Source: RHKX01 sp963784885
Lineage (GTDB): Bacteria > Actinomycetota > Thermoleophilia > Solirubrobacterales > 70-9
Assembly (NCBI GenBank): GCA_963784885.1
Contig: CAWATA010000002.1
Span: 310,001 to 374,000, forward strand
Length of the DNA stretch: 64,000 nucleotides
Reading direction: 5' to 3'
How positions within the stretch are numbered: the first letter of the stretch is position 1; every line of letters starts with the position of its first letter. A program made the position numbers and the translations under genes. Shown piece by piece: positions 51,459 through 59,501 of the stretch. The notes below the pieces were generated by a model. That model had not been told where the DNA came from, ran no database searches, and was given only the letters and a program-made list of their open reading frames with translations.

Positions 51459-51662
51459 TCAGGCGAAGTGAGCTGTGCCCACCTGATGCTCGACGATCGC
51501 CGCGACGGCCTTCGGGTTGATGAAGATCGCGTTGTCGCCGTCGAGGGTGCCCAGCTTGACGAAGCCGGAGGACTTCGTCTGGAGCCGATTCGCGACGTCC
51601 TCGGGGGTGCCGTCCAGATTCGTCACCGTCGAGCCGTCGATGAGATGAAGTGTCGTCGCCAC
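51459..51662 (-). CDS. Small hypothetical protein (67 aa)
   Basis: A 67-residue acidic-to-neutral protein (TTLHLIDGSTVTNLDGTPED, LGTLDGDNAIFINPKAVAAI) with alternating strands resembling a small beta-barrel. The layout recalls short RNA- or ligand-binding barrels but I cannot name a family. The GTG start has GGGGAA 4 bases upstream, and TAGACC lies 12 bases before it. Third-position G/C bias supports translation. Confidence 0.65.
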   Translation of the reverse strand: MATTLHLIDGSTVTNLDGTPEDVANRLQTKSSGFVKLGTLDGDNAIFINPKAVAAIVEHQVGTAHFA

Positions 51663-51690
51663 GGGTTCCCCTTCGGTCTAGTCCAACTGA

Positions 51691-51936
51691 GTCCTACCCA
51701 GTATCCCCTCCGGCGCCGGGTTTGACGGGGCGCCCGATGACCCGTTCTGGAGCGGCGTCGCCTCGACCTCGGTGGAGGCCGCCGGTGTCCGGGTCCGCTT
51801 TCACACTCCGCGCGAGCCCCGCGACCTCGAGGTCGGCCGTTCGGTCGTCAACTGCCACCTCCACGATCCCGGCGCGGTCGAGCTCGCCGAACGGCTGCGC
51901 CGCGGCGAGGTCGAGTCCGAGGCGGGGGAGGCCTAG
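51691..51936 (+). pseudogene. Short coding-like frame without an upstream start codon
   Basis: From the TGA at 51688-51690 to the TAG at 51934-51936 the frame is open for 81 codons with strong G/C third positions (DDPFWSGVASTSVEAAG, EVGRSVVNCHLHDPGAVELA). The first start-type codon in frame is the GTG at 51772, already inside the conserved-looking part and without a ribosome binding site. It may be the 3' remnant of a decayed gene, or a small gene of 54 codons using that GTG. Its stop overlaps the convergent TetR stop. Confidence 0.4.
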
Positions 51937-52502
51937 CGGCCGGTCGCGAAGGCGCGGACCATCGTCTCACCGAGCGCCCGGCCGGCCTCGTCGACCGTCA
52001 GACGGCCCTCGTTCATGTCGTTCGCCGTCGCGGTCGCGAGCCCGTTGATCGCCGAGACGACGAACTGGGCGGGGACGTCGGCGTGGATCTCGCCACGCCG
52101 CTGGGCGGCCTCGACGAAGCGACGGACCGGCCGGTTGGGGTCGGTTGCCGAGGCGGTGATCATCTCCTCGCCGAGGTCGCGGACGCCATGCAGGAAGCGG
52201 AAGCGGTCGGGAATCGTGATGATCGCCGGCCCGAGGGCGCGGAGCGTGTCGGCCGTCGGCCGCCCTTCCTCGATCACCGCCGAGGTCACGTCACGGGCCT
52301 CTTCGATCACCCGTGCGAACAGCGCGATCAGGAGGTCGTTGCGGGCGGGGAAGTGGCGGTAGACGGTCGTCCGGCCGAGTCCCGATCGCTCGGCGATCGT
52401 CGCCATGCTCGCGTTCGGCTCGTCGGGCAGGACCGCGAGCGCGGCCTCGATCACAGCCTCGCGGTTGCGACGTGCGTCTCGTCTCTCTGTGTCGGGCGTC
52501 AT
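51933..52502 (-). CDS. TetR-family regulator
   Basis: A 189-residue TetR protein with the HTH ASMATIAERSGLGRTTVYRHFPARNDLLIALF. It is a paralog of the tandem pair at 46.5-47.6 kb, with alignable C-terminal segments (RRFVEAAQRRGEIHADVPAQFVVSAINGLA). It lies divergent to a hairpin element and tRNA-Leu, the same neighbourhood as its paralog has with tRNA-Glu. The upstream region holds GGGACAATACTGATCC, partly shared with the other locus. Confidence 0.9.
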   Translation of the reverse strand: MTPDTERRDARRNREAVIEAALAVLPDEPNASMATIAERSGLGRTTVYRHFPARNDLLIALFARVIEEARDVTSAVIEEGRPTADTLRALGPAIITIPDRFRFLHGVRDLGEEMITASATDPNRPVRRFVEAAQRRGEIHADVPAQFVVSAINGLATATANDMNEGRLTVDEAGRALGETMVRAFATGR

Positions 52503-52527
52503 CGTCGTTGCCGAAGAACCGGATCAG

Positions 52528-52585
52528 TATTGTCCCACTTCTGGCGCTCGGTGCTGATCCCCGGAGGCACCGAGCGCCGATTATC
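52528..52585 (+). ncRNA. Candidate tiny hairpin RNA, second copy
   Basis: TATTGT (52528-52533) is followed after 9 bases by GGCGCTCGGTGC (52543-52554) and its perfect complement GCACCGAGCGCC (52567-52578), then GATTATCC. Hexamer-to-stem spacing and stem sequence (GGCG, then CGGTG) match the element at 47690-47747, next to a TetR paralog. Function is inferred only; no strong T-run is present here. Confidence 0.35.
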
Positions 52586-52677
52586 CTCCGAAACCGCCGA
52601 CCCGCCGGAGTTCGCCGGGACTGCGGCGGCCCTCGCCGTCGAGGTCGGGCCACGAGACCGGGCTGCGGTCCAGGCGC

Positions 52678-52683
52678 TAGATT
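52678..52683 (+). promoter_or_regulatory. tRNA-Leu promoter, -10 TAGATT
   Basis: TAGATT lies 10 bases before the mature tRNA 5' end, the same distance as TAAACT upstream of tRNA-Glu. Confidence 0.5.
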
Positions 52684-52693
52684 TCCCGGTCCC

Positions 52694-52777
<84 letters not shown>

Positions 52778-52838
52778 TCGACGCCGACGGACCATTCCGC
52801 GGCGACCGCGCCCACCGGGCGTCGAAAAGGGGACGTTC

Positions 52839-53672
52839 TCAGGCCGCTGCCGGCGCCACCGGCCGGCCGGGTCGCCGCAACGGCAGCGCCAGCAGGTAGA
52901 CGGCGACGGCGCAGAGCGCGATGGACGCCCCGGCGGCGAGATCGGCCCAGTAGCTGAGATAGATCCCCGCCACGCCCGCGACCGCAGCCCCTCCGGCCGC
53001 GAGCGCCAGCGCGTGCGGGAGCGAGCGCGACAGCCGCAGGGCGGCCGCGCCCGGCGCGATGAGGATCGCGACCACCAGCAGGTTGCCGAGCGCCTGGACG
53101 GCGATCAGGACGGTGAGCGCCAGCAGTGCCAGCAGGAGGGTCGCCGCGCGGGCGTTGCCACCACCGAGGCTCGCCGCGCTCTGGGGATCGAATGCCGAGA
53201 GGCTCAGCGAGCGGTGCGCGCGGGCGAGGACCGCAGCCGCGAGGGCTGCGAGGAGCGCCGATGCGATCAGATCGCCCGTGGTGACCCCGAGCGGGTCACC
53301 GAACAGGATCTCGCCGAGCCGGACGGGGACCTCGGGCGAGAGCGCCAGCAGCGTGCCCGCGCCGAACAGCCCGGTGACGGTGACGGCGACCGCCACGTCG
53401 CTGTCGACCGCGTGCTGTCGCGAGGCCGCCGCGACGCAGGCGGCCGCGACGGCGAGCCCCGCAGCTGCACCGATGCCGAGCGGGATCGCCGCGAGGCTGG
53501 CGATGACGAGGCCCGGAAGCATCGAGTGGGCGATCGATTCGGCCGCGTAGCTCTGCCGGTAGAGGACGACCCAGACCCCGAGCGGCCCGCAGACGGCACC
53601 GAGGATCAGAAGCTCCAGCAGGGCGCGTTGGGTGATCCCATGGCGCAGCGGCTCGATCAGGAAGTCGGCCAT
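52839..53672 (-). CDS. Zinc/manganese-type ABC transporter permease (ZnuB-like)
   Basis: A 277-residue permease of the ABC-3 family with about eight hydrophobic helices. It has ILGAVCGPLGVWVVLYRQSYAAESIAHSMLPG, a family-typical early segment, and LGNLLVVAILIAPGAAALRLSRSL. It is the last gene of znuB-znuC-znuB order on the minus strand, 3 bases after the ATPase gene. With the second permease it probably forms a heterodimeric channel for Zn2+ or Mn2+. Confidence 0.9.
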   Translation of the reverse strand: MADFLIEPLRHGITQRALLELLILGAVCGPLGVWVVLYRQSYAAESIAHSMLPGLVIASLAAIPLGIGAAAGLAVAAACVAAASRQHAVDSDVAVAVTVTGLFGAGTLLALSPEVPVRLGEILFGDPLGVTTGDLIASALLAALAAAVLARAHRSLSLSAFDPQSAASLGGGNARAATLLLALLALTVLIAVQALGNLLVVAILIAPGAAALRLSRSLPHALALAAGGAAVAGVAGIYLSYWADLAAGASIALCAVAVYLLALPLRRPGRPVAPAAA

Positions 53673-53675
53673 CGG

Positions 53676-54413
53676 TCAGTGGGCGTGGTGCTGGACGACG
53701 ATCGCCTCGGTCCCGTCCCCGAGGACGACGATCTCGCCGCCGTAGGTGTCGTGGAGGACGGGGGCCGACAGGCCCGAAGGCGGGCCGTAGAAGACCTGGC
53801 GGCTGTTGATGCAGAGGACGGCGTCGAAGCCCTTGGCCTGCTCGATGTCGTGGCTGCAGACGAGGATTGCCCGTCCCTCGTCGCGAAGCTCGCGCAGCAG
53901 GGCCAGGATCCGCTCGCTGGAGGGGTGGTCGACGCCGCTGAACGGCTCGTCGAGCAGGAGCACCCGCGCCTGCTGGGTCAGTGCGCGGGCGATCAGGACG
54001 CGCTGGCGCTGGCCCCCGGAGAGGCTGCCGAACCGCTCGCGGGCGCGGTCGGCGAGCCCGACCCGGTCGAGTGCGGACTCGGCTCGCTCCCGTTCGCCGG
54101 CGCCGATGCGCCGGTACCAGGGGGTTTGCGGATAGGCGCCCATCAAGGCCACGTCGAGGGCGCTGACCGGGAAGTCGAGGCGGTAGCGCTCGGTCTGCGG
54201 GACGTAGGCGACCGGTTCGGCGACGGCAACCGAACCGGTCCGGTGAGGTAGGTCCCCGAGCAGCGCACGAAGCAGCGTCGTCTTGCCGCCGCCGTTGGGA
54301 CCGAGCACCGCGACCAGGGTCCCGCTCTCGACCTCGAACCCGATCCCGGAGATGACCCTCCCGGCCCCGTAGCCGCCGCCGAGCCCGCTCACCGCGACCG
54401 CCGGGGCACTCAT
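53676..54413 (-). CDS. Zinc-type ABC transporter ATP-binding protein (ZnuC-like)
   Basis: A 245-residue ATPase with Walker A LGPNGGGKTTLLRALLGDL, signature GSLSGGQRQRVLIARAL, Walker B VLLLDEPFSGVD and switch His in VCSHDIEQA. It drives the metal importer. It overlaps the upstream permease stop by 4 bases. The C-terminus is His-containing (VVQHHAH), which may help in metal handling. Confidence 0.93.
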   Translation of the reverse strand: MSAPAVAVSGLGGGYGAGRVISGIGFEVESGTLVAVLGPNGGGKTTLLRALLGDLPHRTGSVAVAEPVAYVPQTERYRLDFPVSALDVALMGAYPQTPWYRRIGAGERERAESALDRVGLADRARERFGSLSGGQRQRVLIARALTQQARVLLLDEPFSGVDHPSSERILALLRELRDEGRAILVCSHDIEQAKGFDAVLCINSRQVFYGPPSGLSAPVLHDTYGGEIVVLGDGTEAIVVQHHAH

Positions 54414-55240
54414 GGCGTCACCCGCTCGCGAGGTGCTCGGGCCGCCAGCTCGCGGGCTGTCAGCGAGAGTGCGAACACGCCCGCGCCGAGGACCGCGATC
54501 ACCGCTCCCGGGGGCGCGTCGAGTTCGTAGGCCACGAGGAGCCCGGCCAATCCCTGGGCCAGTGCGAGCGCCGCCGCTCCGAGCTCGAGGCCGACGACGC
54601 TGCGGGCGAACAACCGGACGGTCGCCGCGGGAACGACGAGGATGGCGCTGACGAGGAGCGCGCCGACGGCGTCGATCGCGGCGATCGCGGCGATCGCGAC
54701 CACCGCGAACAGCGCGAGGTCACCGGCCCGGCGCCGGAGATCCGGCGAGGAGGGGCCGAGATCGTCGAACCCGCCCTCGATCCAGCTTCGCCGGAAGATC
54801 GCGGTCGCGGTCAACGCGACCGCGAGGATGACCGCGGTGACGAGCAGCTCGGAATCGCCGATCGCGAGCAACGACCCGAACAGCAGCCGGTCGACCCCCG
54901 CCGCGGTCGCGAACACGTCGCTGGCGAGGACGATGCCCACGGCGAGGGCGGCGACGAGGAGCAGCGCCGTGGCGGCGTCGCGAGCGAGGCTTGCGCCGCG
55001 GCCGAGGCGCTCCAGCAGGACGGCGAACCCGCCGCCGACGGCGAGCGCCGCAAGCGCCGGAGGGATCCCCCAAGGGCCGGCGACGACCAGGCCGGGGAAC
55101 GCGGCGGTTCCGACGCCGTGGGTGAAGAAGGCGAGCCGGCGGAGGACGATCTGCGCCCCGAGCACTCCGGCGAGCGGGGCGAGCAGCGCGATCTCGGCTG
55201 CGGCTCGCTGCATGAACGGAAGCTGGAACGGATCAAGCAT
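54410..55240 (-). CDS. Zinc/manganese-type ABC transporter permease (ZnuB-like)
   Basis: A protein of about 276 residues, ABC-3 permease family, with about eight helices (PFMQRAAAEIALLAPLAGVLGAQIVLRRLAFFTHGVGTAAFPGL, VGALLVSAILVVPAATVRLFARS). A longer open frame upstream to 55465 runs antisense through the regulator gene and is rejected. The ATG at 55240 lies 7 bases after GATAAT on the minus strand. It is the first gene of the three-gene importer operon; znuA is separate. Confidence 0.88.
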   Translation of the reverse strand: MLDPFQLPFMQRAAAEIALLAPLAGVLGAQIVLRRLAFFTHGVGTAAFPGLVVAGPWGIPPALAALAVGGGFAVLLERLGRGASLARDAATALLLVAALAVGIVLASDVFATAAGVDRLLFGSLLAIGDSELLVTAVILAVALTATAIFRRSWIEGGFDDLGPSSPDLRRRAGDLALFAVVAIAAIAAIDAVGALLVSAILVVPAATVRLFARSVVGLELGAAALALAQGLAGLLVAYELDAPPGAVIAVLGAGVFALSLTARELAARAPRERVTP

Positions 55241-55253
55241 GAGAACCATTATC
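55239..55253. promoter_or_regulatory. Zur-box-like palindrome overlapping divergent promoters
   Basis: The plus strand reads TGAGAACCATTATCG, which fits GA-n-AA-n3-TT-n-TC, close to the actinobacterial Zur box. The minus-strand -10 GATAAT (55248-55253) and the plus-strand -10 TATCGT (55250-55255) both sit in it, each 7 bases from its start codon. A bound repressor would block both the importer and its own gene. Confidence 0.6.
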
Positions 55254-55262
55254 GTCAAGGCG

Positions 55263-55736
55263 ATGGCGACGAATGCAGAGGTCCCGACTCCGCCGGCCGG
55301 CGACTGGATCGGCCGAGCCGAGGAGGCGCTGCGAACCGCGGGCCACCGCTCCAGCGCCCCGCGCGCGGCGGTGCTCGAGCTGATCGGCAACCAGAACTGC
55401 GTCCTCAGCGCCCGCGAGATCGCCGACGAGCTTCGCGACGGTGGGCGGTCGGTCGGCGTCGCCACCGTCTATCGCACGCTCGAGCTGCTCGAGGGGATGC
55501 GACTCGTCCAGCGGCTCGACGTCGGTGACGGCTCGGCTCGCTACGAGCCCGCGCTGCCGGGCGGCGAACACCACCATCACCACCTGATCTGCGACCGTTG
55601 CGGCCGGGTGACCCCGTTCGAAGATCACCGGCTCGAGAGCGCGATCGAGGACCTCGGCCGCCGCCTCGACTACTCCGTCGGCGATCACGACGTGATCCTC
55701 CGCGGGATCTGCCCGCAGTGCGGGGCCGCGTCCTGA
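55263..55736 (+). CDS. zur: Fur-family regulator, probably Zur
   Basis: A 157-residue Fur-family protein. The winged helix is AEEALRTAGHRSSAPRAAVLELI...VGVATVYRTLELLEGMRLVQRLD. The metal region is GGEHHHHHLICDRCGRV, and the second structural zinc pair is GICPQCG. Its position, divergent to a zinc-type importer and next to a Zur-like box, favours zinc sensing over iron. The ATG at 55263 is set by TATCGT 7 bases upstream. It converges with znuA. Confidence 0.88.
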   Translation: MATNAEVPTPPAGDWIGRAEEALRTAGHRSSAPRAAVLELIGNQNCVLSAREIADELRDGGRSVGVATVYRTLELLEGMRLVQRLDVGDGSARYEPALPGGEHHHHHLICDRCGRVTPFEDHRLESAIEDLGRRLDYSVGDHDVILRGICPQCGAAS

Positions 55737-55749
55737 GCCCCGCTCCTGC

Positions 55750-56673
55750 TCATGGCAGCGGGCACCTGATCGTGCCGTCGCCGAGGCCGTCGACGATCGC
55801 CTCGGTGTTGGCTCGCAGCGACCCGAGGTAGGTCGAGGCGGCGCTGCCCTCCGGGCCGAGCGTATCGGCCCAGAGCTGATCGCCGATCCGGGCGCCCGCC
55901 TCCGACGCGATCGCCGCTTCCAGATCCGGACTGACACCGGCCTCGGGGAAGACCGCGGCCACGCCCTCGGAGCGGATCAGCTCGACGAGGTCGGCCGTCT
56001 CCCCGGCCGACGCCTGGGCCTGGGTCGTCAGCGCCGGGATCGCCGCTCCGACGATCTCGATGTCGTAGCGATCCGCGTAGTAGCCGAGCGCGTCGTGGCT
56101 GGTTACGAGCCTCCGCCGCTCGGGCGAGACACGGTCGATGCAGGCGGCGATCGCGACGTCGAGCGCCTCGATCCGAGCGGTGTAGCGGCGGGCGTTCGAC
56201 TCGAACGCGGTCGCAGCCCCGGGATCGACCCGGTCGAGCTCGGCGCGGATTGCGGCGACGGCGGCGACGGCGTTGCGTGGATCCTGCCACCAGTGCGGGT
56301 CGATGCCCTCGTCGCCCTCGGTGAGCCGGACGTGGTCGCTCAGCGTCAGCACCGGCGCCTCGCTCCCCGATCCCTCGATCAACTGGTCGAGCCACTCGTC
56401 GACGTCGCCACCGGAGCGGACGATCAGGTCGGCTCCGGCGAGCGCCTCGGCATCGCTCGGGGTCGGCTCGTACTCGTGGGGATCGGCGTTGGCGGGGAGC
56501 AGCTGGGTGACGTCGGCATCCTCGCCGGCGACGCTGCGGACCATGTCGGCGGCCTGGGTGGTCGTGACGACGACGGACGGGCCGGAGCCGCCGTCGGAGC
56601 CGCCGCCGCAGCCGGTGAGAGCCGCGGAGGCGAGCAGGGTCGAAACGATAAAGAAAGTGAGAATCGTTCGCAT
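55750..56673 (-). CDS. znuA: Metal ABC transporter substrate-binding lipoprotein (ZnuA-like)
   Basis: A protein of about 307 residues. A lipoprotein signal (FFIVSTLLASAALTGC) precedes a cluster-A-I binding protein: VTTTQAADMVRSVAGEDADV, the metal ligand in NADPHEYEPTPSD, IDPHWWQDPRNAV, VTSHDALGYYADRYDIEIVG and GVAAVFPEAGVSPDLEAAIA. Three His and one Asp/Glu are in place for Zn2+ or Mn2+. TACGTT lies 12 bases before the ATG. It is a separate unit from the permease operon, on the other side of zur. Confidence 0.92.
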   Translation of the reverse strand: MRTILTFFIVSTLLASAALTGCGGGSDGGSGPSVVVTTTQAADMVRSVAGEDADVTQLLPANADPHEYEPTPSDAEALAGADLIVRSGGDVDEWLDQLIEGSGSEAPVLTLSDHVRLTEGDEGIDPHWWQDPRNAVAAVAAIRAELDRVDPGAATAFESNARRYTARIEALDVAIAACIDRVSPERRRLVTSHDALGYYADRYDIEIVGAAIPALTTQAQASAGETADLVELIRSEGVAAVFPEAGVSPDLEAAIASEAGARIGDQLWADTLGPEGSAASTYLGSLRANTEAIVDGLGDGTIRCPLP

Positions 56674-56685
56674 CAAGGCGGCGAA

Positions 56686-56691
56686 AACGTA
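56686..56691 (-). promoter_or_regulatory. -10-like TACGTT for znuA
   Basis: The minus-strand TACGTT is 12 bases before the znuA ATG. The flanking GAAAACGTATC on the plus strand resembles a degenerate Zur half-site but is too short to call. Confidence 0.35.
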
Positions 56692-56756
56692 TCAACTCCG
56701 GCTTCCGCGCAGCGATCGGATAGCTTGAGGCCGACGCGACCGCCCGGGAGGAACCG

Positions 56757-57149
56757 ATGGACCCAAGCACCCTGAAGAAGTACGAGCTGTTCAAGGACGT
56801 CGACGAGAGCGCGCTCGGCAAGATCGCCCCGTTCACGATGCTCGTCGAGTTCCCGGAGGGGAAGACCGTGATCCAGGAGGGCGGCTTCTCCAACGATTTC
56901 TATGCGATCGAAAGCGGCAGCGCGAAGGTCGAGCGCGGCGGTGAGCAGATCGCCGAGCTCGGCCCCGGCGACGTCTTCGGCGAGCAGGGCCTGCTCGAGC
57001 GCCAGGAGCGCTCCGCCTCGGTCGTCGCGACCTCGCCGCTGCGGGCGCTGAAGATCGAGCACTGGGAGATTCCGCGGATGCGGAAGGCGATGCCCGAGGT
57101 GCTCGAGCAGCTCCAGAAGACGATCGAGGAGCGCTCCGGGTCCAACTGA
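56757..57149 (+). CDS. Cyclic-nucleotide-binding domain protein
   Basis: A 130-residue protein that is essentially a single cNMP-binding beta-roll: LFKDVDESALGKIAPFTMLVEFPEGKTVIQEGG, FYAIESGSAKVERGGEQIAELGPGDVFGEQGLLERQERSASVVA. The phosphate-binding cassette GEQGLL...RSASV is close to the FGE-x-AL...RAA pattern. There is no HTH or catalytic domain. It may sense cAMP or cGMP for a partner protein. GGGAGGA precedes the ATG. Confidence 0.88.
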   Translation: MDPSTLKKYELFKDVDESALGKIAPFTMLVEFPEGKTVIQEGGFSNDFYAIESGSAKVERGGEQIAELGPGDVFGEQGLLERQERSASVVATSPLRALKIEHWEIPRMRKAMPEVLEQLQKTIEERSGSN

Positions 57150-57305
57150 TCTCTCCGGTGGCGCATGGCTGCCGGTAGGGATGCCGCGGGTCCTGTCGCG
57201 GGCCGCGTTCGGTCCGACATCCTCCCCTCCCAGCGGGGAGTCGGTAGGCGCGCTTCCGATCGATCGAGGGGAAAGAGGGGTTCCGCCCCGTCCGGGGCAT
57301 CGGGG

Positions 57306-57311
57306 TATTGT
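57306..57311 (+). promoter_or_regulatory. -10-like TATTGT for the riboswitch operon
   Basis: TATTGT lies just upstream of the predicted B12 aptamer. The transcript would start near 57318. Confidence 0.45.
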
Positions 57312-57317
57312 GGCCGT

Positions 57318-57500
57318 AAGTACATACGGTCGGTGGTTCAAGGGAAGTCCGGTGCGAAACCGGCGCGGTCCCGCCACTGTGACCGGGTGAGGGTGTCGCC
57401 TGGCGGTTCGGCCGCCTGCCACTGGGCTCGACGAGGGCCTGGGAAGGCGCGACATCAATCCCGGAAGCCAGGAGACCTGCCTCCGGCCGAGCCGATGTAA
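57318..57500 (+). promoter_or_regulatory. Cobalamin riboswitch
   Basis: The conserved aptamer core is visible: GGGAAGTCCGGTGCGAAACC (57342 onward), CCGCCACTGTGA at 57371-57382, and the B12 box GAAGCCAGGAGACCTGCC starting near 57464. It ends about 25 bases before the ATG at 57524, which has GAGGAAAGG upstream. This family binds adenosyl- or methylcobalamin and lowers expression of the downstream genes. A clear T-run terminator is not visible, so control may be translational. Confidence 0.93.
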
Positions 57501-57523
57501 ACCCTCGAGGAAAGGGTGGCTCC

Positions 57524-58513
57524 ATGCCAACACCCACCTTTCGCGTGCGTTCGGTCGTGCCGGTTCTCCTGTGCGCCTGCCTGCTCGCGTTGACGTTCAC
57601 GGCACTCGCCGAGGCGAGCAAGGGGACGACCGCCGCGGACCTCCGCGTCGTCGACCCCGACAACCGGACCCTCACGGAGGGGACCCAGATGACGGGCCCC
57701 GTCAAGATCAGGACCGACCGCAGGGCCGCATGCTTCGGGCCCGGCACAGGAGGGTCGGGGGACCGCGTCTCGGTTCCCGGCTCGACCGCGCTCGGGCAGC
57801 TCGCGAACGCGCGCGGGGTCGACGACGACGTCTCGCCGCTCGGCATCACCGACTACTTCGACTTCGGCCTCGGGATCTGCCGGATCGGATCGGCCGTCGC
57901 GCCGGCGACCGGCTACTGGTACCTGAAGATCAACCACGAGGCCTCCTTCTCGGGGGCGGACCAGGCCAGAGTCCGTCCCGGGGACGAGGTCCTCTGGTAC
58001 CTGATCGAGGACTTCAACGCTCCCGTCCCGGACGAGCTCGAGCTCGTCGCGCCGGCGAGGGTGAATGCCGGTGAGCCGTTCGAGGTCAAGGTGATCCGCT
58101 GGGCCGACGACGGCAAGCGCGGCCCCGCGGCCGGCGTCGAGGTCAGCGGGGCGCCGGCGCCGACCGCGGCCGACGGCACGACGACGGTGAGCGTGAATCG
58201 CCGCACCGCCGTGCTCCGGGCGACGGAGCCGGGAGCGATCAGCTCGAACGAGGAGGTCGTCTGCACGACCGCGCTTCGCGACTGTCCCGCCGGCTACGCG
58301 AAGACGATCGGGGGGACGGCCCGCGGCGACGAGATCGACGCGGGCAGGGGCGCCGAGCGGATCCTCGCCGGCGCCGGCGAGGACGAGATCGACGCCCGCA
58401 GGGGCGCCGCTCCCGATCGGATCAACTGCGGTCCCGGCAAGGACCGGCTGATCGTCCCGCGGAAGTCGCCCTCGAAGTACCGGTCGTGCGAGCGGGTGCG
58501 ATTCCGCGGATGA
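57524..58513 (+). CDS. Exported DUF4430 (transcobalamin-C-like) protein with Ca-repeat-like tail
   Basis: A 329-residue protein. The signal peptide (VVPVLLCACLLALTFTALAEA) is followed by a DUF4430 domain at about 40-170: ALGQLANARGVD..., TGYWYLKINHEASFSGADQARVRPGDEVLWYL. Residues 171-245 look Ig-like. Residues 255-325 resemble degenerate RTX repeats (GTARGDEIDAGRGAERILAG, NCGPGKDRLIV). DUF4430 is related to the C-terminal domain of animal transcobalamin and intrinsic factor. As the first gene after a B12 riboswitch, it is probably a surface corrinoid-binding factor; that is inference. Cysteines 70/119, 247/254 and 302/322 could form disulfides. Confidence 0.8.
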   Translation: MPTPTFRVRSVVPVLLCACLLALTFTALAEASKGTTAADLRVVDPDNRTLTEGTQMTGPVKIRTDRRAACFGPGTGGSGDRVSVPGSTALGQLANARGVDDDVSPLGITDYFDFGLGICRIGSAVAPATGYWYLKINHEASFSGADQARVRPGDEVLWYLIEDFNAPVPDELELVAPARVNAGEPFEVKVIRWADDGKRGPAAGVEVSGAPAPTAADGTTTVSVNRRTAVLRATEPGAISSNEEVVCTTALRDCPAGYAKTIGGTARGDEIDAGRGAERILAGAGEDEIDARRGAAPDRINCGPGKDRLIVPRKSPSKYRSCERVRFRG

Positions 58514-58535
58514 CCCTCTGGAAGGCCTCCCGGCG

Positions 58536-59501
58536 ATGAGTCGGGCCGCAATCCTCCTCGCCGCGGCGACGCTGGTCTGCGTCGCCGCGGCCGGTGGTTG
58601 CGGGTTCGGGCCGGGGGAGGCATCCGAGGGCCGGGCCGAGCTCTCGGTCACCCGCGAGTTCGGAGCGGTGCCGATGGTCAGGGCGACGATCGAGGACCCG
58701 ACCGAGTCCGACACCGTGGTCCGGTTCCTCGACGCGAACGCCGACATCGAGACCTCCTACGGCGACAACTTCATCGACTCGATCGACGGCTATTCGGGCA
58801 GCACCTCCGGCGACTCCGAGGAGGACTGGTTCTTCTTCGTCAACGGGTACTACTCCGACATCGGAGCGGGGGAGACCGAGGTCCGTCCCGGCGACCGGAT
58901 CTGGTGGGACTACCGCTACTGGTCGGCCGCCTACCGGGTCCCGGCGGTGGTCGGCTCCTGGCCGGAGCCGTTCCTGCACGGCTACGCGGGCAGGCGGCCG
59001 GGCACCGTCGTCGAGTGCCTGACCGGGGTGAAGACGTGCGCCGACGTCGTCGGAGCGCTCGCCGCCGCCGGCGTGAATGCCCGCTTCGAGCGGCCGAAGG
59101 CGCCGGTCGAGCATCCGGGCGATCTCCGCGTCCTCGTCGGGCCCTGGGACGCGCTGAGCGGCGACCGCGCCGCCGGGCAGATCGCCTCGGGCCCGGGGTC
59201 GAGCGGCGTCTACGCAAGCTTCGAGGCGTGCGACGGCGAGGCCGAGCTCGTCGTCGACGACTCGCGCGGGCGTCCGGCCCGGCGGCTGTCCGCCGGCGGG
59301 CTCGTCGCGGCGGTGCGCGGCGGTGACGATCAGCCGACCTGGTTGGTGACCGGCACCGACGACGATGCGGTCGGAGCCGCCGCGGGGCTGCTGGGGCCCG
59401 ACGAGCTCCGGGATCGCTACGCGGTCGCGGTCTCCGGCGGCGAGGCGATCCCCGCCCCGGCGCCCGAGGGCGGCGAATCAGCGGCCGGGGGCTGCCGATG
59501 A
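58536..59501 (+). CDS. DUF4430 lipoprotein
   Basis: A 321-residue protein. A lipoprotein-type signal (ATLVCVAAAGGC, Cys 22) precedes a DUF4430 domain: FLDANADIETSYGDNFIDSI, EDWFFFVNGYYSDIGAGETEVRPGDRIWWDYRYW. The C-terminal half (PAVVGSWPEPFLHGYAGRRP...) is specific to this group and has three more Cys plus a final GGCR. It is likely anchored to the outer leaflet, where it could receive or pass a corrinoid. It starts 22 bases after the first gene and overlaps ecfT by 4 bases. Confidence 0.8.
   Translation: MSRAAILLAAATLVCVAAAGGCGFGPGEASEGRAELSVTREFGAVPMVRATIEDPTESDTVVRFLDANADIETSYGDNFIDSIDGYSGSTSGDSEEDWFFFVNGYYSDIGAGETEVRPGDRIWWDYRYWSAAYRVPAVVGSWPEPFLHGYAGRRPGTVVECLTGVKTCADVVGALAAAGVNARFERPKAPVEHPGDLRVLVGPWDALSGDRAAGQIASGPGSSGVYASFEACDGEAELVVDDSRGRPARRLSAGGLVAAVRGGDDQPTWLVTGTDDDAVGAAAGLLGPDELRDRYAVAVSGGEAIPAPAPEGGESAAGGCR

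Noticed and set aside
52778..52825. Terminator hairpin after tRNA-Leu
   Set aside because: TCGACGCC and GGCGTCGA pair perfectly but across 32 bases, and no T-run follows on either strand, so a terminator call was not made.
54410..55465. N-terminal extension of the permease to 55465
   Set aside because: The extra 75 codons lie antisense to zur and cross the promoter. The permease family starts at the ATG at 55240.
56674..56700. A second Zur box in front of znuA
   Set aside because: GAAAACGTATC is only partly palindromic and shorter than the box at zur; it was left as a weak remark.
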